From positions 1 through 5,131 of the forward strand of contig JAHRVJ010000363.1 of assembly GCA_019090765.1 (NCBI GenBank): a stretch of 5,131 nucleotides of DNA, read 5' to 3'. Shown piece by piece: positions 1 through 5,131 of the stretch (position 1 is the stretch's first letter; each line of letters begins with the position of its first letter). Below the pieces are notes generated by a model that was not told the origin of the DNA, searched no databases, and worked only from the letters and a program-made list of their open reading frames with translations. Source of the DNA: Ilumatobacteraceae bacterium (GTDB taxonomy: Bacteria > Actinomycetota > Acidimicrobiia > Acidimicrobiales > Ilumatobacteraceae). A program made the translations under genes and the position numbers.

Positions 1-974
1 TCCACGCGGTCAACGGTTGAATTGGCGATTGCCGCCAGAGTGAGCTTGATGTCACCAACAACGGTTGGCACGTCGATGTGAGGGGCGCGTTGAGCCTCAG
101 AGTCGATGACGTGGGCGACGGTTGCCTCGCCGAACTTGCCGAATCCGAGGCGGAAATCGAGCGGCGTTCCGAGCACGACCACGAGGTCGGCGCGCTGCTT
201 GAGGAGACCACGGGTACGCAGGAAAGCCAATTCGTGATCGGCCGGCAACATCCCGCGGCCGAGGCCATTGAAGAAGCAGGGAACGCCGAAGTTTGCCGCG
301 GCAGCGGCTAGCTCCTCCCAGGCACCATCCCAGTAGGAGTCAGATCCGGCAATGAAGGCGGGGCGTTCTGCAGAGGCGATGAGTTGAGCCAAGGCGGCGA
401 CATCATCGTCATTCGGTGCGGCACCGCTTCCGTCGCCGGGAGCAACATCGGGCACGTCGCCCGATGACGGACCGAACACGTCAAGCGGAAAATCGAGGAA
501 CGTCGGCCCGCGGTGAGGTGTCGCTGCCAGTTGCACCGCCTCGTGCACCATGCGTCCGGCCTGTTCTGGGTCGGTCACCGTGGTCGCTGACTTAGTGATT
601 GAGCTCATCACCGGCACATGATCAAATTCCTGCAGCGACCCTGCTCCCCACCGAGCCTGCGGTGCCCGCCCACCGAGCACCACCACTGGCGACCCGTTGA
701 ATCCCGCAGCAGTGATTGCAGACACACCATTGGTAATCCCGGGGCCAGCTGTTAAGGCTGCAAAACCTGGGCGGCGAGTTAGTTTCGCGTAGGCCTCCGC
801 GGCGAACACCGCAGACTGCTCGTGCCGGACGTCAACGACCTGCATCTCTTGATTGCGCGCGGCCTCATAGAACGGCCAGATATGACCGCCGTTCAATGTG
901 AACATCACATCTGTGCCGTAGGCGGCAACAGCAGCAATCGATTGTTCCCCAGCATGCCCTTCGATCAAAGCCAT
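1..974 (-). CDS. ThDP-dependent acetolactate synthase-like enzyme (IlvG type), 3' part cut off by window edge
   Basis: This is the N-terminal 324 residues of a thiamine-diphosphate enzyme of the acetolactate synthase / 2-hydroxyacyl-CoA lyase superfamily, a cytosolic enzyme normally of about 540-570 residues. The reading frame stays open to base 1, so the C-terminal ThDP/Mg-binding domain (GDG...N motif) lies outside. Residues 1-165 match the N-terminal PYR domain: TLNGGH near 26-31, RHEQSAVFAAEAY at 50-62 with E52 as the expected ThDP-activating glutamate, and TAGPGITNG at 75-83. GGRAP (101-105) and GSLQEFDHVP (112-121) follow. Residues about 190-320 are the central Rossmann-like domain, with NGLGRGMLPADH (236-247) and LDFRLGFG (272-279). 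From memory the closest relative is mycobacterial IlvG (Rv1820), whose substrate is not firmly settled, so acetolactate synthesis is inferred and a decarboxylase or lyase role is possible. Residues 168-190 form a Gly/Pro/Asp-rich linker. ATG at 974 is the first start after an in-frame TAG upstream; no Shine-Dalgarno is seen. Confidence 0.9.
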   Translation of the reverse strand, partial: MALIEGHAGEQSIAAVAAYGTDVMFTLNGGHIWPFYEAARNQEMQVVDVRHEQSAVFAAEAYAKLTRRPGFAALTAGPGITNGVSAITAAGFNGSPVVVLGGRAPQARWGAGSLQEFDHVPVMSSITKSATTVTDPEQAGRMVHEAVQLAATPHRGPTFLDFPLDVFGPSSGDVPDVAPGDGSGAAPNDDDVAALAQLIASAERPAFIAGSDSYWDGAWEELAAAAANFGVPCFFNGLGRGMLPADHELAFLRTRGLLKQRADLVVVLGTPLDFRLGFGKFGEATVAHVIDSEAQRAPHIDVPTVVGDIKLTLAAIANSTVDRV

Positions 975-996
975 ACCGCTGAGCGTAATACGCGCC

Positions 997-1002
997 TACA
1001 GT
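997..1002 (+). promoter_or_regulatory. Putative -10 element (TACAGT) of the PAP2/Aur1-like gene, leaderless
   Basis: TACAGT fits TANNNT and ends 9 nt before the ATG at 1012. A start site 7-9 nt past the hexamer would fall at or within a few bases of the ATG, giving a leaderless mRNA. The absence of any GGAGG-like site before the ATG agrees with this. No clear -35 box is visible. The hexamer shares five bases with the minus-strand -10, so the two promoters cannot be occupied at the same time. Confidence 0.45.
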
Positions 1003-1003
1003 A
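998..1003 (-). promoter_or_regulatory. Putative -10 element (TACTGT) of the ThDP enzyme gene
   Basis: Read on the minus strand, TACTGT fits the TANNNT core of a housekeeping-sigma -10 box. A transcript starting about 7 nt downstream (near 991) would have a leader of roughly 17 nt before the ATG at 974. No convincing -35 box is seen at the right distance, which is common for actinobacterial promoters. It overlaps a matching hexamer on the other strand. The call rests on motif and position only. Confidence 0.4.
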
Positions 1004-1011
1004 CAACCCCG

Positions 1012-1896
1012 ATGCAAGTCGCCGACGCACAGACAGCGCCGGAGCGCGAACACCGCGTCTACTGGTGGAAAGAAGCGCTGATTGTTGCTGTCTTCTACGC
1101 CATCTACTCGTGGACTCGCAACCTCTTTGGGTCCAACAAGATCGCGGCCGACGGTGTCCCCGATCAGGCCTTCACCAACGCCGAGCGGATTATCGACATC
1201 GAGCTCTGGCTGGGGTTGTTCCACGAGCAAACGGTGCAGAGCTGGTTCCTTCCCTACCGCTGGTTTATTCAGTTCTGGGACTTCTACTACGGCACCGCCC
1301 ACTTTGTCGTCACCATCGGCGTGTTCATCCTGCTCTACCTCAAACGCGCTGATGTATTTCCGCAGTGGCGCAACACACTCGCCGCGATGACCGCATTGGC
1401 CATCATCGGCTTCGCGTGGTTTCCGCTGATGCCACCCCGCTTGCTTGACGAACCGTGTCCCGCGACGGTCGAGTCGGCCTTCGGCGGCGCGTGCATCGAG
1501 AGCTCACTGCGACCACCCGGCGGCTTCGGATTCGTCGACACGCTGGCCGACTACGGCGGCACCTGGTCATTCGACTCCGACACCATGGCCTCGATCTCCA
1601 ACCAGTACGCGGCCATGCCAAGCCTGCACATTGGATGGTCCACTTGGTGTGCGATCGCTGTCTGGCCTCTACTTCGCAAGCGGTGGACGAAGATTGCCGT
1701 GCTCTTGTATCCAGCGATAACGCTGTTCTGCATCGTCATCACGGCCAATCACTACTGGCTCGACGGGATCGGAGGGTTGCTCGCGTTTGGGGTGGGAGCA
1801 GTCTTCGGATGGGGGGTCCATCGATGGAATCAAGATCGCCTCGATCGTCAGCATGAGCAGCTGTTGAGCGCCATGGATTCGGCCGCGACCGACTGA
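1012..1896 (+). CDS. PAP2 superfamily membrane protein, Aur1/Ipt1-like (inositolphosphotransferase-type domain)
   Basis: This is a 294-residue integral membrane protein with about six helices (near 20-40, 82-110, 119-140, 205-222, 226-245 and 250-270). It carries the last two PAP2 signature blocks: AMPSLHIGW at 201-209 with H206, and ANHYWLDGIGG at 245-255 with H247 and D251. The H206-H247-D251 layout, spaced 41 and 4 residues, closely resembles the His-His-Asp triad of fungal Aur1 inositol phosphorylceramide synthase. FPLMPPRLL at 137-145 is the block usual before the triad in this subfamily, while the KxxxxxxRP block of classical lipid phosphatases is not evident. Such enzymes transfer or hydrolyse a lipid-linked phosphate head group at the membrane; the substrate here cannot be read from sequence. 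A loop at about 146-200 contains C149 and C161, which could form a disulfide. ATG 1012 is chosen because it is the first ATG of the frame and sits correctly behind a -10 hexamer. The tail (271-294) is hydrophilic. Confidence 0.88.
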   Translation: MQVADAQTAPEREHRVYWWKEALIVAVFYAIYSWTRNLFGSNKIAADGVPDQAFTNAERIIDIELWLGLFHEQTVQSWFLPYRWFIQFWDFYYGTAHFVVTIGVFILLYLKRADVFPQWRNTLAAMTALAIIGFAWFPLMPPRLLDEPCPATVESAFGGACIESSLRPPGGFGFVDTLADYGGTWSFDSDTMASISNQYAAMPSLHIGWSTWCAIAVWPLLRKRWTKIAVLLYPAITLFCIVITANHYWLDGIGGLLAFGVGAVFGWGVHRWNQDRLDRQHEQLLSAMDSAATD

Positions 1897-1957
1897 GGTT
1901 TCCGGCCATAGTTTCTCAAGATTGGCGGAGTGTCACGCAGAGCGGCGCAATCGCCCG

Positions 1958-1963
1958 TAGTCT
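1958..1963 (+). promoter_or_regulatory. Putative -10 element (TAGTCT) of galT, with a small inverted repeat
   Basis: TAGTCT fits TANNNT and ends 9 nt before the galT ATG, the same spacing as for the gene upstream, again suggesting a leaderless transcript. The hexamer's TAG is also an in-frame stop for galT, so translation must begin after it. A perfect inverted repeat GTCTG-AC-CAGAC (1960-1971) overlaps the hexamer and covers the expected start site; it could be an operator half-site pair or chance. The rest of the 76-bp gap (1897-1957) shows no terminator or other clear signal. Confidence 0.42.
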
Positions 1964-1972
1964 GACCAGACG

Positions 1973-2956
1973 ATGAGCCAGATGCGTCTGAATCCCTTGA
2001 ACGGGCGGTGGGTGACGATCGTCGCCGAGCGAGCGAAACGACCGAGCGACTTCGCTGACCGCGATCATTCGATCGAGGATGAATCGGGCGAGAATTGCCC
2101 CTTCTGTCCGGGCCACGAGGAGTCAACTCCCGCCGCGTTGGAAACCACCGAGGCCGACGGAACATGGTCAATGCGTGTGGTCCCCAACCTCTATCCAGCT
2201 TTTGTCGGAGACGAAGTATTCGCTGTGCACAATCTTGGCCCTGTGCACGTAATGGCCGAGGCCAGCGGCATCCACGAGGTACTGGTATTCACACCTGAGC
2301 ACGACCGCGGCTTGGATCAACTCGACGACCAACATGCAGCGGAGATGATGGATGTTCTAAAGCGTCGATTCGCCGATCATGCAGCCACCCCACAGGTGAG
2401 ATACACCCAGGCGATCGTCAACCACGGCCGTGAAGCCGGGGCGTCGGTAGCGCACCCCCACGGACAGCTCCTGGGTCTGCCATTCGTCCCCGGTGAGATT
2501 CTTGACGAGGAGCGTGCGTTCGCTCGGTTCGCCGGTGGATGTCTGCTGTGCACAACCATCGAGGCCGAAATTGCTGCCGATGAACGAGTCGTCTTCGTGA
2601 ATGACGACGTTCTGGTGCTGTGCCCCTACTGGAGCGGCGCGCCGTACGAGTTGCTGATCATCCCGCGACAGCACGAACCACATCTCCAAGACGCCAGCGA
2701 CGCCAGCCTCGACGCTGTCGGCATCGCTTTACGCGATGCCATCGGCCACCTGAATCAGGCCCTCGGCGATGTTGCTTTCAACATCGGGTTCCACACCGCA
2801 CCCCACAAACACACCGGCCAATACCACTGGCACATCCATGTGTGGCCCAACCTGGTCACGCAGGCCGGTTTCGAACGCGGTACCGGAGTGATGATCAACA
2901 TCGTGCCTCCCGAGCAAGCCGCCAACGACCTCCGCGCCACCCACGCCCCCGCCTAA
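1973..2956 (+). CDS. galT: Galactose-1-phosphate uridylyltransferase (GalT, HIT superfamily)
   Basis: This is a 327-residue cytosolic nucleotidylyltransferase made of two HIT-like domains, close to the usual GalT length. It exchanges UMP between UDP-glucose and galactose-1-phosphate (Leloir pathway) through a uridylyl-histidine intermediate. The N-terminus MRLNPLNGRWV (4-14) is typical. CPFC at 42-45, H101 and H161 match the four structural zinc ligands of the E. coli enzyme. HPHGQ at 161-165 supplies nucleophile H163 and Q165. E179, H274, H287 and H289 (in WHIHVWP, 286-292) match the second metal site, so the enzyme looks intact. The GASVAHPHGQ context is that of the shorter GalT type often found beside glycogen-synthase-like genes, where use of other hexose-1-phosphates or of ADP-sugars is possible. 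An additional CLLC at 190-193 lies in the inter-domain region. ATG 1973 fits the -10 spacing; ATG 1982 (M4) is the alternative. The TAA stop overlaps the first base pairs of a palindromic repeat. Confidence 0.9.
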   Translation: MSQMRLNPLNGRWVTIVAERAKRPSDFADRDHSIEDESGENCPFCPGHEESTPAALETTEADGTWSMRVVPNLYPAFVGDEVFAVHNLGPVHVMAEASGIHEVLVFTPEHDRGLDQLDDQHAAEMMDVLKRRFADHAATPQVRYTQAIVNHGREAGASVAHPHGQLLGLPFVPGEILDEERAFARFAGGCLLCTTIEAEIAADERVVFVNDDVLVLCPYWSGAPYELLIIPRQHEPHLQDASDASLDAVGIALRDAIGHLNQALGDVAFNIGFHTAPHKHTGQYHWHIHVWPNLVTQAGFERGTGVMINIVPPEQAANDLRATHAPA

Positions 2957-2990
2957 TCGCACGCAAGGGGTCTGACCCCTCCGTGCGATT
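2955..2990 (+). repeat. REP-like palindrome, copy 1
   Basis: This is a 36-bp imperfect palindrome. The outer nine bases AATCGCACG pair fully with CGTGCGATT, then comes a small internal loop (CA opposite C), then AGGGGT pairs with ACCCCT around the central CTG. The AA of the galT stop codon (2954-2956) forms the outermost arm, so the element begins inside the stop codon. As RNA it would be a 15-bp hairpin immediately after galT and could stabilise the message end. It lacks a following T-run, so it is not a classical intrinsic terminator. Copy 2 lies 10 bp downstream in the same orientation. Confidence 0.85.
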
Positions 2991-3000
2991 GTCTCCCTCG

Positions 3001-3037
3001 AATAGCACGCTAGGGGTCTGACCCCTTGCGTGCGATT
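3001..3037 (+). repeat. REP-like palindrome, copy 2
   Basis: This is a 37-bp imperfect palindrome aligned end to end with copy 1. AAT, GCACGC and AGGGGT pair with ACCCCT, GCGTGC and ATT around central CTG, with two single mismatches (A3004 opposite G3034, T3011 opposite T3027). It differs from copy 1 by two substitutions in the left arm and by TG in place of C in the right arm. It ends 3 bp before the -10 hexamer of the glycosyltransferase gene, so its right half overlaps the promoter's upstream region. Short GC-rich palindromes in intergenic gaps are typical of REP elements moved in trans by REP-associated tyrosine transposases; that origin is inferred, and no transposase is present here. 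Confidence 0.85.
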
Positions 3038-3046
3038 AGGTAGGGT
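3018..3046 (+). promoter_or_regulatory. Putative promoter of the GT4 gene, -35 inside repeat copy 2
   Basis: CTGACC (3018-3023) matches four of six bases of the -35 consensus, including the TGAC core. Exactly 17 bp later comes TAGGGT (3041-3046), a TANNNT -10 hexamer. The hexamer ends 8 nt before the GTG at 3055, so transcription probably starts at or just before the start codon. The -35 lies in the centre of the second palindrome. TAGGTA at 3037-3042 is a poorer overlapping alternative. The AGGG inside the hexamer could instead act as a weak ribosome site 9 nt before GTG if transcription starts farther upstream. Confidence 0.45.
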
Positions 3047-3054
3047 GCGCGCTC

Positions 3055-4248
3055 GTGCGAGTGATGATGCTCTCTTGGGATTTTCCGCCGCGGGTGACAG
3101 GCGGGACCGCGGCCCATGTCGCCGGGCTGAGTGAGGGTCTCGCACGCGCGGGGCACGAGCTCGTGGTGCTCACCGTCGCCGACCGGCCAGCGGAACTCGA
3201 CGCGAAGCAGCCCAACAAGGTGCACGTGCTCCGCACCCTCGTTGACCTTCCCTGGCTGCCCGCGACCGACCCGATCGCGCGAACCTCCTCGGCGAACCAC
3301 GCAGTAACCAAGCTCGGGGCGCGACTCACCGGTGAGCTAACCGGGTGGGTCCCCGACATCGTCCATGGCCACGACTGGCGACTTGGGTGGGCAGCTGATT
3401 CGCTCGCGACTCAATATGACGTTCCATTCATGCTCACGATGCACGGGACAGAGCGGGTCCGTCACGGCGGGCAACTCCCGCATGGGGTCCCTACCGACAT
3501 CAGCTCAATCGAGTGGTGGCTAGCGTTCCAGGCCGACCGGATGATCTCACCAACACGGTTCATCGTCGAACAACTCGTCACCGAATTCGAACTATCCCCC
3601 GACCATGTGATCCACGTTCCCAATGGCATTGACCCCAATCTTTGGCGAGCGACCCCGGCTCAGCGCATCGACTCCGAGGCAGTGGACGAGCCCCTCGTGG
3701 TGTCATGGGGACGAGTGCAATACGAGAAGGGATTCCAGGTCCTCGCCCGCTCGATGCACGAGCTGCGCGGCAGGGTTCCCGACGCAAAGAGCGTGATCGC
3801 CGGGTGGGGTAGTTACCTCCCCGAGCTGCAAACCCAGATCGATGTCGAAGGCGTTAGCGACATCATCGAACTGACCGGCTTCCTGCCTGAAGGGGAGCTC
3901 CGCGATCTCGTACATCGCGCAGGCTGCGTTGTCATCCCCTCCCTTTACGAACCATTTGGAATCGTTGCCCTCGAAGCGCTCGCCGCGGAGGCACCGCTAA
4001 TCGTCGCACGCACGGGTGGGCTATCGGAGTTGATCGAAGGAACTGACGCCGGACTCACTTTCGAGCCTGGTAACCCTGACGATCTGGCGGACGCGATCGA
4101 ACGGGTGCTCACCGATCGCGCACTCGCCAAACAGCTCACCTCAAGCGCGCGCGAGTTGGTGGAGAAGAAATACGCATGGGGAGCGATCGCCGCCGCGACC
4201 GCCAAGATCTATGCCAGCACTGAACGGTCACCTCACGCACAACGCTGA
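3055..4248 (+). CDS. Family 4 glycosyltransferase, glycogen synthase-like (GT-B fold)
   Basis: This is a 397-residue retaining glycosyltransferase with the two-domain GT-B fold. The N-terminal acceptor domain (1 to about 185) opens with MLSWDFPPRVTGGTAAHV (5-22), the glycine loop typical of glycogen/starch-synthase-like enzymes, and includes HGHDWRLGW (104-112) and MHGTE (129-133). HVPNGID (187-193) marks the hinge. The C-terminal domain binds the nucleotide sugar: SWGRVQYEKG (217-226) contains the R220/K225 pair that usually contacts the donor phosphates, and EPFGIVALE (299-307) is the EX7E motif with E299 and E307. No membrane segment or signal peptide is visible, so it acts in the cytosol. 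Glucan elongation is plausible from the resemblance and from neighbouring galT, but GT4 acceptor specificity cannot be read from sequence. GTG 3055 is chosen because it gives the usual short MRVMML lead and fits the promoter; GTG 3061 and ATG 3064 are alternatives, and an in-frame TAG at 3037-3039 bars any longer start. Confidence 0.9.
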   Translation: MRVMMLSWDFPPRVTGGTAAHVAGLSEGLARAGHELVVLTVADRPAELDAKQPNKVHVLRTLVDLPWLPATDPIARTSSANHAVTKLGARLTGELTGWVPDIVHGHDWRLGWAADSLATQYDVPFMLTMHGTERVRHGGQLPHGVPTDISSIEWWLAFQADRMISPTRFIVEQLVTEFELSPDHVIHVPNGIDPNLWRATPAQRIDSEAVDEPLVVSWGRVQYEKGFQVLARSMHELRGRVPDAKSVIAGWGSYLPELQTQIDVEGVSDIIELTGFLPEGELRDLVHRAGCVVIPSLYEPFGIVALEALAAEAPLIVARTGGLSELIEGTDAGLTFEPGNPDDLADAIERVLTDRALAKQLTSSARELVEKKYAWGAIAAATAKIYASTERSPHAQR

Positions 4249-4317
4249 CCTCGCCACAGGAATTTGACTAGCGGACCAGGCTGCGAAATCCCCGCCGAAG
4301 GGCTGCCGCGACAGCAG

Positions 4318-4323
4318 TAGCCT
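4318..4323 (+). promoter_or_regulatory. Putative -10 element (TAGCCT) of the MFS transporter gene, leaderless
   Basis: TAGCCT fits TANNNT and ends 6 nt before the ATG at 4330, so the predicted transcript begins at the A of the start codon. The TAG is also an in-frame stop, which limits the start to this ATG (or CTG 4327). The TTGACT at 4264-4269 looks like a -35 box but is 48 bp from the hexamer, too far to pair with it. The remaining gap (4249-4317) shows no convincing terminator. Confidence 0.4.
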
Positions 4324-4329
4324 CACCTG

Positions 4330-5131
4330 ATGCAGCTGGACACCCCAGAGCGGACTGAGCCGCCGTCCAGCAATCCACCTTCGCCAACGGTGCTATTCCT
4401 CGCCTTCGGTGGCTTGATGGCGTCGCTTGCCGCCGGCTACGGCGTGCTGTTTACGATCGTCGACGACTACCGCGACGAATACGGAATCAGCGAAACAGCA
4501 ATCGGTGTAGTTATCGGCATCGGGTTCTTCGCAGCCTTCATCTCCCAGATACTGATTGCTCCGCTCGCTGACCGTGGCCACGCCCGCAAGGTCGTGCTGT
4601 TCGGCGTCGGCATCAACATCGTCGGCCTGTTACTCATGGCCGCGGGCACCACGCTGTTGCCGATTCTTATTGGGCGGATCATTTCCGGAGTGGGTATCGG
4701 AGCGGCCGGACCCGCCGTGCGGCGCATCGTGATCTTGGCCGACCCCGAACATCTCGGCCAGAACCTTGGTCGGCTATTGGCCGCCGACGTATTCGGTTTT
4801 GCGATGGGTCCAGCGATTTCTGCCGTCCTGGTCGGGCCGTTCGGAATTCCAGCACCATTCATCGCGGTCGCGGCGATAACCGCGGTCCTGTTGCCATTCG
4901 TGGCCAGGGTTCAGGTCGAAGAAACGCGTGAGGCGCCAAAACGCCGACTCGCCGTGGACCTTCTGAAGAGTCGGCCATTCGCCGGGGCGGTGATGCTTGG
5001 CGCGGCAGTGTTCGCGATGATCGGCGCATTCGACGCGCTCTGGGCGGTCGTTCACAAAGATCTCGGCACAGGAGATTGGATCGCCAATCTAGGGATCACC
5101 CTGTTTGCGCTTCCGCTCGTGATTCTCGGCA
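4330..5131 (+). CDS. Major facilitator superfamily transporter, 3' part cut off by window edge
   Basis: These are the first 267 residues of an inner-membrane secondary transporter; the family usually has about 400 residues and 12 helices, and the frame is still open at the window end. After a Pro-rich cytosolic tail (1-20), hydrophobic segments lie near 20-44, 57-80, 86-105, 108-137, 150-170, 172-191, 215-241 and 250 onward, giving helices 1-8. The loop between helices 2 and 3 carries APLADRGHARKVVL (77-90), a good MFS motif A (D81, R82, G83, R86, K87). GRIISGVGIGAAGPA (115-129) in helix 4 resembles motif B. A basic loop (residues 199-214, KRR at 204-206) separates the two six-helix halves as expected. 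The substrate is not recognisable. Lying after galT and a glycosyltransferase makes a sugar or glycoside a guess, and drug efflux is equally possible. Confidence 0.88.
   Translation, partial: MQLDTPERTEPPSSNPPSPTVLFLAFGGLMASLAAGYGVLFTIVDDYRDEYGISETAIGVVIGIGFFAAFISQILIAPLADRGHARKVVLFGVGINIVGLLLMAAGTTLLPILIGRIISGVGIGAAGPAVRRIVILADPEHLGQNLGRLLAADVFGFAMGPAISAVLVGPFGIPAPFIAVAAITAVLLPFVARVQVEETREAPKRRLAVDLLKSRPFAGAVMLGAAVFAMIGAFDALWAVVHKDLGTGDWIANLGITLFALPLVILG

Noticed and set aside
78..311. Plus-strand open frame of 77 residues at the left edge
   Set aside because: It is antisense to the ThDP enzyme's central domain, whose motifs read cleanly on the minus strand.
446..466. Perfect 8-bp inverted repeat with 5-nt loop (CATCGGGC / GCCCGATG) within the ThDP enzyme gene
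   Set aside because: It lies in codons for the inter-domain linker. Stems of this size are expected about once by chance in 5 kb of GC-rich DNA, and there is no T-run or gene boundary.
865..1302. Minus-strand open frame of 145 residues, and similar frames inside the genes
   Set aside because: It overlaps two well-supported genes in other frames, has no recognisable motif or start signal, and has the Arg/Pro-rich composition of a shadow frame in GC-rich DNA.
2720..2740. Perfect 8-bp inverted repeat with loop TTTAC (GGCATCGC / GCGATGCC) within galT
   Set aside because: It is fully inside the conserved second domain, encodes ordinary helix residues, and has no adjacent signal, so it is likely chance.
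2955..3037. CRISPR array or intrinsic terminator reading of the two palindromes
   Set aside because: There are only two copies with a 10-bp spacer and fully palindromic repeats, so it is not CRISPR. No T-run follows either hairpin, so it is not a standard intrinsic terminator.
4264..4290. TTGACT as the -35 box of a conventional MFS promoter
   Set aside because: At a 16-18 bp spacing there is no TANNNT hexamer, only AAATCC-like sequence. The better hexamer at 4318 is too far away to pair with it.
4249..4329. Possible terminator hairpin GCTG...CAGC after the glycosyltransferase gene
   Set aside because: The stem is only four to five base pairs and has no following T-run.

Overview
The window is GC-rich, gene-dense bacterial DNA with five protein genes and short intergenic gaps (about 37 to 98 bp). 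Gene content suggests a high-GC actinobacterium. The evidence is an IlvG-like ThDP enzyme of the mycobacterial type, an Aur1/Ipt1-type PAP2 membrane enzyme, and -10 hexamers placed so close to start codons that leaderless mRNAs are likely. An Acidimicrobiia-like lineage is a guess only. No rRNA, tRNA, CRISPR array, transposase gene or phage gene is visible.

Layout. Bases 1-974 (minus strand) hold the N-terminal 324 codons of a ThDP-dependent acetolactate synthase-like enzyme that runs off the left edge. A 37-bp divergent gap (975-1011) carries a symmetric -10 element able to serve both strands. Bases 1012-1896 (+) encode a six-helix PAP2/Aur1-like phosphotransferase or phosphatase. Bases 1973-2956 (+) encode a GalT-type nucleotidylyltransferase with both metal sites intact. 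Bases 2955-3037 hold two near-identical 36/37-bp palindromes separated by 10 bp, a REP-like pair that overlaps the galT stop codon and lies directly before the next promoter. Bases 3055-4248 (+) encode a GT-B family 4 glycosyltransferase resembling glycogen synthases. Bases 4330-5131 (+) encode the first 267 residues of a major facilitator transporter that runs off the right edge.

How the genes may work together. GalT interconverts UDP-hexose and hexose-1-phosphate, and the GT4 enzyme probably uses a nucleotide sugar, so the two plausibly form a small sugar-nucleotide/glucan or glycoconjugate module. The transporter and the membrane phosphotransferase could belong to it, but nothing in the sequence proves this. 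Each plus-strand gene has its own TANNNT hexamer 6-9 nt before the start codon, so the genes look like separate leaderless transcription units rather than one tightly coupled operon.

The most unusual features are the twin palindromes, which may have supplied the -35 region of the glycosyltransferase promoter, and the overlapping bidirectional -10 at 997-1003. I do not see a clearly new multi-gene defence or mobile system here.
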